From the NCBI RefSeq assembly GCF_000430805.1, contig NZ_KE387260.1, positions 1 to 64,000 on the forward strand: 64,000 bases of DNA, given 5' to 3'. Origin of the DNA: Chitinilyticum aquatile DSM 21506. Its GTDB lineage: Bacteria > Pseudomonadota > Gammaproteobacteria > Burkholderiales > Chitinibacteraceae. Numbering within the stretch: the stretch's first letter is position 1; every line of letters begins with the position of its first letter. The notes under the pieces were generated by a model, which ran no database searches, was not told the origin of the DNA, and saw only the letters and a list, made by a program, of their open reading frames with translations. Of the stretch, positions 55,097 to 64,000 are shown in pieces. Both the position numbers and the translations under genes were made by a program.

Positions 55097-55143
55097 GACC
55101 GCGTGAGAGCGCGCACCGAAGACATCAGCAAAAGGTAGAGGGT

Positions 55144-58100
55144 ATGCAATCAACGCCTCCCGAGCAGCAGGGTCTGTATGACCCGGCTAATGAACACGAC
55201 GCCTGTGGCGTCGGCTTTGTGGCCCACCTGAAAGGCCAGAAAAGCCATTCGATTATTGAACAGGGTCTGCTGATTCTGAAAAACATCGACCACCGTGGTG
55301 CGGTCGGTGCTGATCCGCTGATGGGTGATGGCGCAGGTATCCTGCTGCAAATCCCGGATACGCTGTATCGCGAGGACATGGCCACCCGGGGTATCGCCCT
55401 GCCGCCAGTTGGCGAATACGGTGTGGGCATGATTTTCCTGCCTAGGGAAGCCGCTGCACGCGCTGCCTGCGAGGAAGAAATCGAGCGTGCCGTTCGCGCC
55501 GAAGGCCAGATCGTACTGGGCTGGCGCGACGTGCCGGTCAACCGCGACATGCCGATGTCGCCGGTGGTGAAAGAGAAAGAACCGGTCATTCGCCAGATCT
55601 TCATCGCCCGAGGCTCCAACGTACTGGTCACCGATGCTTTCGAGCGCAAGCTCTACGTGATCCGCAAGCGCGCCAGCCATGCCATCCGCGCGCTGAAACT
55701 CACTTATGGCCGCGAATTCTATGTGCCGTCATTCTCGGCGCGCACCGTCAACTACAAGGGCATGCTGCTGGCGACCCAGGTCGGCGAATACTATCGCGAC
55801 CTGATGGACAGCCGCTGCGTGTCGGCGCTGGCACTCGTGCACCAGCGTTTCTCGACCAATACCTTCCCGACCTGGGATCTGGCTCACCCCTTCCGCATGA
55901 TTGCGCACAACGGCGAAATCAATACGCTGCGCGGCAATGTGAACTGGATCCGCGCACGCGAACGCGCCATTTCCTCGCCGGTGCTCGGCCGCGATCTCGA
56001 AAAAGTCTGGCCACTGATCTATCCGGGCCAGTCCGACTCGGCCTCGTTCGACAATGCACTGGAACTGCTGGTGATGGGCGGCTATTCGCTCGCCCAGGCC
56101 GTGATGATGATGATTCCGGAAGCGTGGGAAAAACACACGCTGATGGACGAAAAGCGCCGCGCCTTCTACGAATACCACGCTGCGATGATGGAACCGTGGG
56201 ATGGCCCCGCTGCGGTTGCCTTTACCGACGGCCGCCAGATCGGTGCCACGCTCGACCGTAACGGCCTGCGCCCGGCGCGATATCTGGTCACCGACGACGA
56301 TCTGGTGGTGATGGCTTCCGAGTCCGGCGTACTGCCGATTGCCGAGAGCCGCATCGTCAAGAAATGGCGTCTGCAGCCGGGCAAGATGTTCCTGATCGAC
56401 ATGGAAGAAGGTCGCATCATCGACGACAAGGAACTCAAGGACAGCCTCGCCAAGGCCAAACCGTACCAGGAATGGATCGACAAGATCCGCATCAAGCTCG
56501 ACGAAGTCGAAGGCGCTGCCGCGCTGACCGGCGAGCCCTCCGACGTATCGCTGCTGGATCGCCAGCAGGCCTTCGGTTTCACGCAGGAAGACATCAAGTT
56601 CATCCTCGAACCGATTGCCAAGAACGGCGAAGAGCCGACCGGCTCGATGGGCAACGATGCCGCACTGCCGGTGCTCTCCTCCAAAAACAAGCCGCTGTAC
56701 AACTACTTCAAGCAGCTGTTCGCGCAGGTGACCAACCCGCCGATCGACCCGATCCGCGAAGAGCTGGTCATGTCGCTCGTGTCTTTCATCGGACCGAAGC
56801 CGAACCTGCTCAACACCGCCGACATCAACCCGCCGATCCGCCTCGAAGTCGAACAGCCGGTGCTGGGCTTCAAGGAAATGGAGAAGATCCGCAACATCGG
56901 CCGGTATACCGAGGGCAAGTTCGACGCACATGAGCTCGACATCACCTATCCGGCCGAGTGGGGCGCGCAGGGCGTCGAGGCACGGCTGGCCTCGCTGGTA
57001 GCCGAAGCTGAAGATGCAGTGAAATCGGGTTCCAACATCCTGATCGTGTCCGATCGCAAGCTCGACACCAGCAACGTCGCCATTCCGGCACTGCTGGCTA
57101 CCTCGGCCATCCATCTGCACCTGGTGAAGAAGGGCCTGCGTACTTCGACCGGTCTGGTCGTCGAAACCGGCTCGGCGCGCGAAGTACACCACTTTGCCCT
57201 GCTCGGTGGTTACGGCGCGGAAGCGGTTCACCCCTACCTGACGCTGGAAACCTTGGCCGACATGGCCGGTGGCGATACCGAGCTGGCAGCGAAGTACCAG
57301 AAGAACTTCATCAAGGCCGTTGGCAAGGGTCTGTGCAAGGTCATGTCCAAGATGGGCATCTCGACCTATATGTCCTACACCGGCGCACAGATTTTCGAAG
57401 CCATTGGCCTGAACAAGGCCTTCATCAAGAAATACTTCACCGGCACCCCGACACAGGTAGAGGGCATCGGCCTGTTTGAAGTCGCCGAAGAAGCTCTGCG
57501 TCTGCACTCTGCGGCCTTCTCCGCTGATCCGGTACTGGCCGATGCGCTGGACGCAGGCGGCGAATACGCCTTCCGCATCCGCGGCGAAGAGCACCTGTGG
57601 ACGCCGGACGCGATTGCCAAGCTGCAGCACTCCACGCGCAGCAACCAGTATTCCACCTACAAGGAATACGCGGCACTGATCAACGACCAGTCCAAGCGTC
57701 ACCTCACGCTGCGCGGCCTGTTTGAAATTCTGCCTGCCGGCAACGCTGTGCCGCTGGAAGAAGTCGAATCCGCCAAGGAAATCGTCAAGCGCTTCGCGAC
57801 TGGCGCGATGTCGCTGGGCTCGATTTCGACCGAAGCCCACACCACACTGGCGATTGCGATGAACCGCATCGGTGGCAAGTCCAACACCGGTGAAGGTGGC
57901 GAGGATGCCACCCGCTTCAAGCCGCTGGTGGCTGGCCAGACCCTGTCGGAAGTGATCGGGCCGTCGCGCATCGTGCGTGATTACACGTTCAAGGAAGGCG
58001 ACAGCCTGCGCTCGGCGATCAAGCAGGTGGCCTCCGGCCGCTTTGGCGTGACCACCGAATATCTGGTCAATGCCGACCAGATCCAGATCAAGATGGCGCA

Positions 58101-59790
58101 AGGCGCGAAGCCGGGCGAAGGCGGCCAGTTGCCGGGCCACAAGGTGTCCGAGTACATCGGTTACCTTCGTCATTCCGTGCCGGGCGTTGGCCTGATTTCC
58201 CCGCCGCCGCACCACGACATCTATTCGATCGAAGATCTGGCGCAGCTGATCCACGACCTGAAGAACGTCAACAAGCAGGCCAGCATCTCGGTGAAGCTGG
58301 TCTCCGAAGTCGGCGTCGGCACGGTTGCAGCTGGTGTTTCCAAGGCCAAGGCCGATCACCTGGTAATCGCCGGTCATGACGGCGGCACCGGTGCATCGCC
58401 GCAATCGTCGATCAAGCATTGCGGCACGCCGTGGGAACTCGGTCTGGCGGAAACCCAGCAGACACTGGTACTGAACCAGCTGCGCGGGCGGATTCGTGTT
58501 CAAGTAGACGGCCAGATGAAGACTGGTCGCGACGTGGTGATCGGCGCGCTGCTGGGCGCCGACGAATTCGGCTTCGCGACAGCACCGCTGGTCGTTGAAG
58601 GCTGCATCATGATGCGCAAGTGCCACCTGAATACCTGTCCGGTCGGCGTCGCCACGCAGGATCCGGAACTGCGCCGCCGCTTTACCGGCCAGCCGGAGCA
58701 CGTGGTGAACTACTTCTTCTTCATTGCCGAAGAAGTACGCGAAATCATGGCGCAGATGGGCATCCGCAAGTTCGACGACCTGATCGGCCGCGCCGACCTG
58801 CTGGACAAGCGCGCCGGCATCGAACACTGGAAGGCGCAGGGTCTGGATTTCAGCAAGATTTTCCACATCCCGTCCATGCCGGAAAGCGTTGCTCGTCTGC
58901 ACGCCGAAACGCAGGATCACGGACTCGAAAAAGCGCTGGATCAGAAGCTGGTCGAGCTCGCTCAGCCAGCACTTGCTGAAGGCAAGAAGGTTGAAATCAA
59001 CCTGCCGGTCATCAACGTCAACCGCACCGTGGGTGCCATGCTGTCCGGCGAAGTGGCCAAGCGTTACGGCTTCGCCGGTCTGCCGGAAGACACCATCCAT
59101 GTGAACCTGACCGGCACCGCCGGCCAGAGCTTCGGCGCCTTTTTGACCCGCGGCGTGACGCTGGAACTGGTTGGCGAAGGCAACGATTACGTCGGCAAGG
59201 GCCTGTCGGGCGGCCGCATCGTGATCCGTCCGCACGCCGACTTCCGTGGCAACACGTCGGAAAACATCATCGTCGGCAACACCGTGATGTACGGCGCGAT
59301 TGCCGGTGAAGCCTACTTTGCCGGCGTCGGTGGCGAGCGCTTCTGCGTGCGCAATTCCGGCGGCGTCGCCGTTGTCGAAGGCGTGGGCGACCACGGTTGC
59401 GAATACATGACCGGCGGCACCGTCGTGGTGCTGGGCAATACCGGCCGCAATTTCGCCGCAGGCATGTCAGGCGGCATCGCCTATGTGCTCGACGAAGCCG
59501 GTGACTTCGATGGCCGCTGCAATATGGCGCAGGTTGCGCTGGAACGCGTCGTTGCGGAAACCGAACAAAGCCAGCTGGAACCGCAGCATCGCGGCATGAG
59601 CGACGAGTCGCAACTCAAGGCCATGATCACAAAGCATGCGGAATACACCGGCAGCGCTCGCGCGAAAGCCATTCTGGCCGACTGGGCGAACTACCGCGCC
59701 AAGTTTGTCAAAGTGTTCCCGAACGAATATCGCCGCGCGCTGAAGGAAATGGCCGCAGCGGCAGCCAATCAGGCCAAGGAGATTGCATAA
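55144..59790 (+). CDS. gltB: Glutamate synthase (NADPH) large subunit
   Basis: A 1548-residue GOGAT alpha subunit. The type-2 glutaminase domain begins at the mature N-terminal Cys21 (HDACGVGF) after a short propeptide. The central domain and the FMN/2-oxoglutarate synthase domain follow ([24 protein letters not shown]), and the 3Fe-4S ligands are in [17 protein letters not shown] near 1160. A C-terminal beta-helix ([21 protein letters not shown]) completes it. It makes two glutamates from glutamine and 2-oxoglutarate with GltD. The stop is immediately followed by the gltD ATG. Confidence 0.98.
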   Translation: MQSTPPEQQGLYDPANEHDACGVGFVAHLKGQKSHSIIEQGLLILKNIDHRGAVGADPLMGDGAGILLQIPDTLYREDMATRGIALPPVGEYGVGMIFLPREAAARAACEEEIERAVRAEGQIVLGWRDVPVNRDMPMSPVVKEKEPVIRQIFIARGSNVLVTDAFERKLYVIRKRASHAIRALKLTYGREFYVPSFSARTVNYKGMLLATQVGEYYRDLMDSRCVSALALVHQRFSTNTFPTWDLAHPFRMIAHNGEINTLRGNVNWIRARERAISSPVLGRDLEKVWPLIYPGQSDSASFDNALELLVMGGYSLAQAVMMMIPEAWEKHTLMDEKRRAFYEYHAAMMEPWDGPAAVAFTDGRQIGATLDRNGLRPARYLVTDDDLVVMASESGVLPIAESRIVKKWRLQPGKMFLIDMEEGRIIDDKELKDSLAKAKPYQEWIDKIRIKLDEVEGAAALTGEPSDVSLLDRQQAFGFTQEDIKFILEPIAKNGEEPTGSMGNDAALPVLSSKNKPLYNYFKQLFAQVTNPPIDPIREELVMSLVSFIGPKPNLLNTADINPPIRLEVEQPVLGFKEMEKIRNIGRYTEGKFDAHELDITYPAEWGAQGVEARLASLVAEAEDAVKSGSNILIVSDRKLDTSNVAIPALLATSAIHLHLVKKGLRTSTGLVVETGSAREVHHFALLGGYGAEAVHPYLTLETLADMAGGDTELAAKYQKNFIKAVGKGLCKVMSKMGISTYMSYTGAQIFEAIGLNKAFIKKYFTGTPTQVEGIGLFEVAEEALRLHSAAFSADPVLADALDAGGEYAFRIRGEEHLWTPDAIAKLQHSTRSNQYSTYKEYAALINDQSKRHLTLRGLFEILPAGNAVPLEEVESAKEIVKRFATGAMSLGSISTEAHTTLAIAMNRIGGKSNTGEGGEDATRFKPLVAGQTLSEVIGPSRIVRDYTFKEGDSLRSAIKQVASGRFGVTTEYLVNADQIQIKMAQGAKPGEGGQLPGHKVSEYIGYLRHSVPGVGLISPPPHHDIYSIEDLAQLIHDLKNVNKQASISVKLVSEVGVGTVAAGVSKAKADHLVIAGHDGGTGASPQSSIKHCGTPWELGLAETQQTLVLNQLRGRIRVQVDGQMKTGRDVVIGALLGADEFGFATAPLVVEGCIMMRKCHLNTCPVGVATQDPELRRRFTGQPEHVVNYFFFIAEEVREIMAQMGIRKFDDLIGRADLLDKRAGIEHWKAQGLDFSKIFHIPSMPESVARLHAETQDHGLEKALDQKLVELAQPALAEGKKVEINLPVINVNRTVGAMLSGEVAKRYGFAGLPEDTIHVNLTGTAGQSFGAFLTRGVTLELVGEGNDYVGKGLSGGRIVIRPHADFRGNTSENIIVGNTVMYGAIAGEAYFAGVGGERFCVRNSGGVAVVEGVGDHGCEYMTGGTVVVLGNTGRNFAAGMSGGIAYVLDEAGDFDGRCNMAQVALERVVAETEQSQLEPQHRGMSDESQLKAMITKHAEYTGSARAKAILADWANYRAKFVKVFPNEYRRALKEMAAAAANQAKEIA

Positions 59791-61254
59791 ATGGGCAAGC
59801 CTACCGGTTTCATGGAATTTGCTCGCGTCAAGGAAGGGTATGCGCCGGTTTCCGAGCGCATCCAGCACTACCGCGAATTCGTCCCGGCGCTGAGCGCTGA
59901 CGAAGCGAAAACGCAAGGGGCGCGCTGCATGGATTGCGGCATCCCCTTCTGCAACAACGGTTGCCCGGTGAACAACATCATTCCGGACTGGAATGACCTC
60001 GTTTACAAGGGCCGTGCAAAGGAAGCCATTTCGGTGCTGCACAGCACCAACAACTTCCCCGAGTTCACCGGCCGCATCTGCCCGGCACCGTGCGAAGCAG
60101 CCTGTACGCTCGGCATCAACAGCGACCCGGTCGGCATCAAGTCGATCGAGCGCTTCATTGCCGACACCGCTTGGGAAAACGGCTGGATTGCACCGCAACC
60201 GGCACAGGTGAAAACCGGCAAGAAGGTAGCGATTGTCGGTTCCGGCCCGGCCGGCTTGGCGGCAGCGCAGCAACTGGCGCGCGTCGGTCACGACGTGACA
60301 GTGTTCGAGAAGAACGACAAAGCCGGCGGCCTGCTGCGCTACGGCATTCCGGACTTCAAGCTGGGCCAGGACGTGATCGACCGCCGTCTGGCACAGCTGA
60401 CCGCCGAAGGTATCGTCTTCAAGACCAATACCATCGTTGGCTCTGGCGACATACCCAAGGGCATCGTCAATGATGCCAAGACGGTTGTAACGCCGGAACA
60501 GCTCAACGCCGAATTCGACGCCGTGATTCTGGCCGGTGGCGCGGAAGTGCCGCGCGACCTGCCAGTGCCGGGCCGCGAACTAAAGGGCATCCACTTCGCA
60601 CTCGAACTGCTGATTCCGCAGAACAAGCAGGTCGCAGGCGGGCAAGCCAACCCGATCAACGCCGCCGGCAAACACGTGCTGGTAATTGGCGGTGGCGACA
60701 CCGGTTCCGATTGCGTGGGCACCAGCAACCGCCATGGCGCGGCCAGCGTTACCCAGCTGGAACTGATGCCGATGCCGCCGGAAGAGGAAAACAAGCAGCT
60801 GACCTGGCCGTACTGGCCGGTCAAACTGCGCACATCCAGCAGCCACGAAGAAGGTGTCGAACGCGATTTCGCCGTGCAGACGCAGGAATTCGTGGGCGAA
60901 AACGGTCAGGTCAAGGCTGCCAAACTGGTGAAACTGGACTGGTCGTCGGGCAAGCCGGTGGTGGTACCGGGCAGCGAATTCGAGATCCCATGCGATCTGG
61001 TCTTCCTCGCCATGGGCTTCACCAATCCGGTCGCCAGCGTGCTGGACGCCTTCGGCGTGGAAAAGGATGGTCGCGGCAATGCCAGGGCAACGACCGACGG
61101 TGAAGGCTGCTACGCCACCAACGTGGCCAAAGTCTACGCTGCCGGTGATGTGCGCCGTGGACAGTCGCTCGTCGTGTGGGCGATCCGCGAGGGCCGTCAG
61201 GCCGCGCGTGAGGTCGATGCCTTCCTGATGGGCAGCTCCACCCTGCCGCGCTAA
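59791..61254 (+). CDS. gltD: Glutamate synthase small subunit
   Basis: A 487-residue beta subunit passing electrons from NADPH to GltB. N-terminal Fe-S Cys motifs are [14 protein letters not shown] and [12 protein letters not shown]. The FAD loop is [15 protein letters not shown] near 150, and the NADPH loop [13 protein letters not shown] near 295. [18 protein letters not shown] closes the FAD site. It is directly adjacent to gltB, and a palindrome plus terminator follow. Confidence 0.98.
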   Translation: MGKPTGFMEFARVKEGYAPVSERIQHYREFVPALSADEAKTQGARCMDCGIPFCNNGCPVNNIIPDWNDLVYKGRAKEAISVLHSTNNFPEFTGRICPAPCEAACTLGINSDPVGIKSIERFIADTAWENGWIAPQPAQVKTGKKVAIVGSGPAGLAAAQQLARVGHDVTVFEKNDKAGGLLRYGIPDFKLGQDVIDRRLAQLTAEGIVFKTNTIVGSGDIPKGIVNDAKTVVTPEQLNAEFDAVILAGGAEVPRDLPVPGRELKGIHFALELLIPQNKQVAGGQANPINAAGKHVLVIGGGDTGSDCVGTSNRHGAASVTQLELMPMPPEEENKQLTWPYWPVKLRTSSSHEEGVERDFAVQTQEFVGENGQVKAAKLVKLDWSSGKPVVVPGSEFEIPCDLVFLAMGFTNPVASVLDAFGVEKDGRGNARATTDGEGCYATNVAKVYAAGDVRRGQSLVVWAIREGRQAAREVDAFLMGSSTLPR

Positions 61255-61256
61255 GC

Positions 61257-61305
61257 AGGTATATACCTATAGCCCTTTACTTAAAAGGGCTGCATGGCAA
61301 TACCC
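61257..61305 (+). repeat. Dispersed 3'-flanking palindrome, copy m
   Basis: GGTAT-ATACC-TATAGCCCTTT, a loop, AAAGGGCTGCA-TGGCA-ATACCC. It starts 3 nt after the gltD stop and is followed at once by a separate canonical terminator. Confidence 0.82.
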
Positions 61306-61308
61306 AAC

Positions 61309-61336
61309 AAAAAACCAGCCTTCGGGCTGGTTTTTT
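61309..61336 (+). terminator. Intrinsic terminator of gltBD
   Basis: CCAGCC-TTCG-GGCTGG stem flanked by six A and six T. Confidence 0.92.
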
Positions 61337-61468
61337 GCTTTCTGGTCATCGTGCTTCTTCAGTATTCCTGCCGTTTGCCCAGTCCATGCAGAGGGCCTGC
61401 GGTGCAATGCCGAGACGAAACCTGACCAGTACCGGCGCATCACAATGCGATTGTTCCGCCCGTAGCGA

Positions 61469-62521
61469 TCAGGACAGTCGGCATTTTTCCAGATTGAGTG
61501 CGTGCCATACCTGGAGGCGCCGACTGGAAAAAACAGCTTCGCGCGGAGCATTCGTCCTTGCTTCCGGAGCCGCGACTTCGGCCGCCCGCCCCCCCTCCTG
61601 AGCCTGAGCGCACCATTGCTGCAATTCATCAAATTCAACACGCAAGGATTGAACAGGCGACTTGCCGGACAATTTTTCCATCAGCTGCCCGATCTCGTCC
61701 AGCAGTACACGGGCAAACAGCGGGTTGTGCTGCTCCAGCTGGGCTCTCGCCAAACCAAGCAGCGCATTGGCCCGGCTCCAGGCAAAGCCGTGCTCACCGG
61801 CCAGATGCCCGGCCTGTTCCAGTGCTGCGTCGGCCCTCTGCCTGTCACCCAGCGCCAGCAAGGCACGGGCCCGATAAGTGTAGAGATCTGCGAGCCAGGA
61901 TGTTTCATGGCAGCGCTGCAGCAAAGGCTCGTTGCGCAGGCTCATTTCGACCACAGCCCCATGCTGTCGCAAGGCTGCCAGATCGGCCAGCACATAGAGC
62001 ACGCCACGCGCCTGCAGATTGTCATCCCCCAGGATGCGGGAAAAATCCAGCGCCAGCACATGCCAGGCCAGCCCCTCTTCGACAGCCCCTTCCAGCCGGG
62101 CCACATCCCCCAAGCCGAGGGAAGCCGCAAAATACAGCGTGACCGCCTGCCGCGCCAACGCATAATCAAGGCAGTGCAACCATTGCGCTTCGGCTTCCGC
62201 CAGCTGATTGCCGGCAAGGTAAATCTGGGCGCGGAAATCATGCGACTCGGCCAGCTGGGCCAGCCAGCGCGGGTGCAGCACCAGCCAGTTCTGCAACGCA
62301 TCCAGCTCGCGATGGGCCCGTGCTGGCAGGCCAAGATCAACAAGACAACGCGCCAGAAGCACCCAGCCATTCGCCACCAGCTCTTCCTCGCCATTGCCGC
62401 GCGCCACCGGCAGGAGCCCCTCGAGGATGGCCACCGTCCGCTCGCCATCACGGCTAAAACTGCTAACTGCGTCGGCATACTGCGCATGCAGATCAGCAAC
62501 AAATCCGGCAGAATTCGCCAT
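61469..62521 (-). CDS. TPR-like helical protein of unknown role
   Basis: A 350-residue, all-helical protein with TPR-like repeats (HRELDALQNWL, AEAEAQWLHCLDYALARQAV, LADLYTYRARALLALGDRQRADAAL). It resembles the TPR proteins at 2-4 kb and the TPR halves of the GGDEF proteins, but it ends in a short Glu/Ala-rich tail and has no output domain. ATG 62521 follows CTGGAGTCTGGT (good ribosome-binding site); an in-frame ATG at 62542 is also possible. Its neighbours (gltD, FNT channel) give no clue to its role. Confidence 0.75.
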   Translation of the reverse strand: MANSAGFVADLHAQYADAVSSFSRDGERTVAILEGLLPVARGNGEEELVANGWVLLARCLVDLGLPARAHRELDALQNWLVLHPRWLAQLAESHDFRAQIYLAGNQLAEAEAQWLHCLDYALARQAVTLYFAASLGLGDVARLEGAVEEGLAWHVLALDFSRILGDDNLQARGVLYVLADLAALRQHGAVVEMSLRNEPLLQRCHETSWLADLYTYRARALLALGDRQRADAALEQAGHLAGEHGFAWSRANALLGLARAQLEQHNPLFARVLLDEIGQLMEKLSGKSPVQSLRVEFDELQQWCAQAQEGGRAAEVAAPEARTNAPREAVFSSRRLQVWHALNLEKCRLS

Positions 62522-62658
62522 ACCAGACTCCAGAGTCTTCATAACGGGCAGGGCTCACCCATTCCGATCATGCTCCCGCCAGTCAGACGGGGTAAAGGCA
62601 TTTTTCCCTCTTGCCAGTCGTCACCGGAAACCGGGCATTTTCACGCAAGCACAAGCTC

Positions 62659-63426
62659 TCATTCTTTTTCTGTCGGGTTGATATAGGCAAACGGCAGACC
62701 CAGAAACAGCGCACCACCGACAATATTGCCCAGCGTGCTCCACAGCAGGTTGTGGCCGGCTTCGCCGTAGCTGATCGAGCCGTTGCCCAGCAGCGAAATC
62801 GCGAAAGTGCCCATATTGGCGATCGAGTGCTCGAAGCCCAGATACAGGAAGATGAACACCACCGGGATGATGACCATGATCTTGGCCACATCCTCCTTGC
62901 AGCGCAGGGCAAGGCGCACGGCCAGACACACGACCCAGTTGGCCAGAATGCCCTTGAAGAAAATCACCTGCGCCGACTGGTGCACCTTGTGCGCCGCACC
63001 GTCATACAGTGCATGGTCGACCGGCAGCGCCGCGATGGCACCCGCGCCGAGCAGAAGGCCGGCAACAATCAGCGCACCGACCAGATTGCCGCAATAACAG
63101 ACCAGCCACAGGAAGGCGGTTTCCTTCCAGCCGGTTTTGCCCTCTGTCGTCGACACCGCCATGTACATCGTGTTGCTGGTGAAGAGTTCGGCATTGGTGA
63201 ACACGATGATGGTGAGCCCCACACCGAAAAAGGCCGACGCCAGTACCTTGCCGAACGGGCTGTCGTGCAGATTGTTTACCAGCGCCCAGTAGGTGAAGAC
63301 GGTGATGGTGAGATACATGCCGGCAAGCAGCGAGCGCAGCGTGTAGCGCAGCGGGTCGGTCTGCAGCAGGGTGATCTTGGTCAGCCCGCTATCGGCCGCC
63401 TTTTCCACGTAAGAACGGTCAAACAT
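62659..63426 (-). CDS. Formate/nitrite transporter (FNT) family channel
   Basis: A 255-residue protein of about six membrane segments in the FocA/NirC family. Conserved segments include FTNAELFTSNTM, GILANWVVCLAVRLA and GFEHSIANMGTFAISLL, the signature of the central pore and its His. It probably conducts formate, nitrite or a related small anion; the exact anion is not decidable. No nitrite reductase or pfl gene is in the window. Confidence 0.92.
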   Translation of the reverse strand: MFDRSYVEKAADSGLTKITLLQTDPLRYTLRSLLAGMYLTITVFTYWALVNNLHDSPFGKVLASAFFGVGLTIIVFTNAELFTSNTMYMAVSTTEGKTGWKETAFLWLVCYCGNLVGALIVAGLLLGAGAIAALPVDHALYDGAAHKVHQSAQVIFFKGILANWVVCLAVRLALRCKEDVAKIMVIIPVVFIFLYLGFEHSIANMGTFAISLLGNGSISYGEAGHNLLWSTLGNIVGGALFLGLPFAYINPTEKE

Positions 63427-63521
63427 GGCGCCTCCTTTTCAAGTGTCGCAATTGTAGCAGCACAAACTGTGTCAACCCGCAGGTACGACACGGACACAAG
63501 CAGGATCAAGGGTCAGGAAAC

Positions 63522-64000
63522 CTAGTGAACCCTGAACCGCGCGACAATCTGCTGCAACTCACCAGCAAGCAGTTCAAGATCGCGCGTTGCCAGCACCGTC
63601 TGGGAAACAATCTGGCTGGCCACGTCAGCACTGTGGGCTATTGCTTCCATGTTCGCGGCAACTTGCGCACCGCTCTGCCGCTGCGCGTCCGTTGCGGCGA
63701 CGATCTGGTGCACGGCCTGGCTTACCTTTTCAACCGAAGAATGCGCATGTGCCAGAACTTGCTCTACATCGCCCAGTGCAACCTCACTGCTGCCAAGATG
63801 CGCCAGCCCCTCGCCCATGACCGCCTCAACTTCGCTGGAACGCCCGCGCAGCGACAGGGTGATCTGATCGATCTCATGCGCAGCCGCAGCTGATTTTTCC
63901 GCCAGTTTGCGCACTTCGTCTGCTACGACAGCAAACCCGCGGCCCTGTTCACCCGCGCGGGCGGCTTCGATGGCGGCATTCAGTGCCAGCAGATTGGTTT
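63522..64000 (-). CDS. Methyl-accepting chemotaxis protein, C-terminal part (truncated by the window)
   Basis: The frame is open to the right edge and encodes the tip of the signalling hairpin: [34 protein letters not shown], split here by description only as [11 protein letters not shown] and [10 protein letters not shown]. This is the CheA/CheW contact region of receptors. About 158 residues are visible and the sensory part lies beyond 64000. The protein ends in VARFRVH shortly after the second methylation helix, with no CheR-docking pentapeptide seen. Confidence 0.93.
   Translation of the reverse strand, partial: TNLLALNAAIEAARAGEQGRGFAVVADEVRKLAEKSAAAAHEIDQITLSLRGRSSEVEAVMGEGLAHLGSSEVALGDVEQVLAHAHSSVEKVSQAVHQIVAATDAQRQSGAQVAANMEAIAHSADVASQIVSQTVLATRDLELLAGELQQIVARFRVH

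Larger units (their letters stand above)
54802..55143. other. Divergent ppx-gltB intergenic region with structured gltB leader
   Basis: A 342-nt gap. The half nearest gltB holds a putative promoter (54957-54983), nested inverted repeats (CCCCC 55024-55028 with GGGGG 55055-55059, enclosing CCGGCA/TGCCGG) and an intrinsic terminator at 55073-55096, upstream of the gltB ribosome-binding site. No gene is visible. Confidence 0.65.

Noticed and set aside
54802-55143. Known glutamine or glycine riboswitch in the gltB leader
   Set aside because: I could not match the leader to the conserved core of any riboswitch class I know; kept only as an uncharacterised leader.
55729-59394. 1221-codon minus-strand open frame
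   Set aside because: Exact antisense of gltB; the very long frame results from codon bias, not from a second gene.

Overview
The window is chromosomal DNA of a GC-rich betaproteobacterium, most likely of the order Neisseriales. I infer this from gene order and protein character: tRNA-Tyr/Gly/Thr followed by tuf, dusB-fis-purH-purD, glnA followed by a DUF4124 gene and ntrBC, ilvD divergent from lgt, and aroE-mtgA. I cannot name a genus from sequence alone. Coding density is high, every large frame is intact, and I see no insertion sequence, prophage, CRISPR array or rRNA operon.

Layout. 1-2.2 kb: tuf with its tRNA operon (minus strand), divergent from three tandem identical tRNA-Phe genes. 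2.2-4.4 kb: two paralogous TPR proteins. 4.7-10.8 kb: a giant FAD/Fe-S oxidoreductase, a HIT hydrolase and an unknown protein. 10.9-18.7 kb: a six-gene minus-strand signalling operon (Ser/Thr kinase, PP2C phosphatase, FHA protein, class-II cyclic-nucleotide phosphodiesterase, GAF-GspE/PilB ATPase, GAF-HD-GYP). 18.7-20.9 kb: mtgA, aroE and a rhodanese. 21-27 kb: the nitrogen module glnA, HAD, SelW-like, DUF4124, ntrB, ntrC, with NtrC boxes and sigma-54 promoters. 27-33 kb: STAS, GGDEF, mpl and a translationally coupled pair of TPR-GGDEF proteins, one of which has a ruined GGDEF motif. 33-36 kb: ahpC-ahpF with an OxyR-like site. 36-41 kb: GlxA-type regulator and cupin, a small duplicated-CEPCKR secreted protein, a yeiE-yeiH pair and an acetyltransferase. 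41-48.5 kb: purD, pagP, purH, fis, dusB, an arylamine N-acetyltransferase, a Dsb-like protein and a metzincin. 48.6-55 kb: ilvD, lgt, DUF456, corA, ppx. 55-61 kb: gltBD behind a structured leader. 61-64 kb: another TPR protein, a formate/nitrite-type channel and the 3' part of a chemotaxis receptor.

Themes. Nitrogen assimilation (glnA, ntrBC, gltBD) forms one physiological group. Second-messenger and phosphorylation signalling is strongly represented: two GGDEF proteins with intact I-sites, one degenerate GGDEF, one HD-GYP, a cyclic-nucleotide phosphodiesterase, and a kinase/phosphatase/FHA set. The most unusual non-coding signal is a family of about a dozen 45-60 bp imperfect palindromes, with the form GGGTAT-N5-TGCAGCC ... 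GGCTGCA-N5-ATACCC. Nearly every copy sits within about 20 bp of a stop codon.
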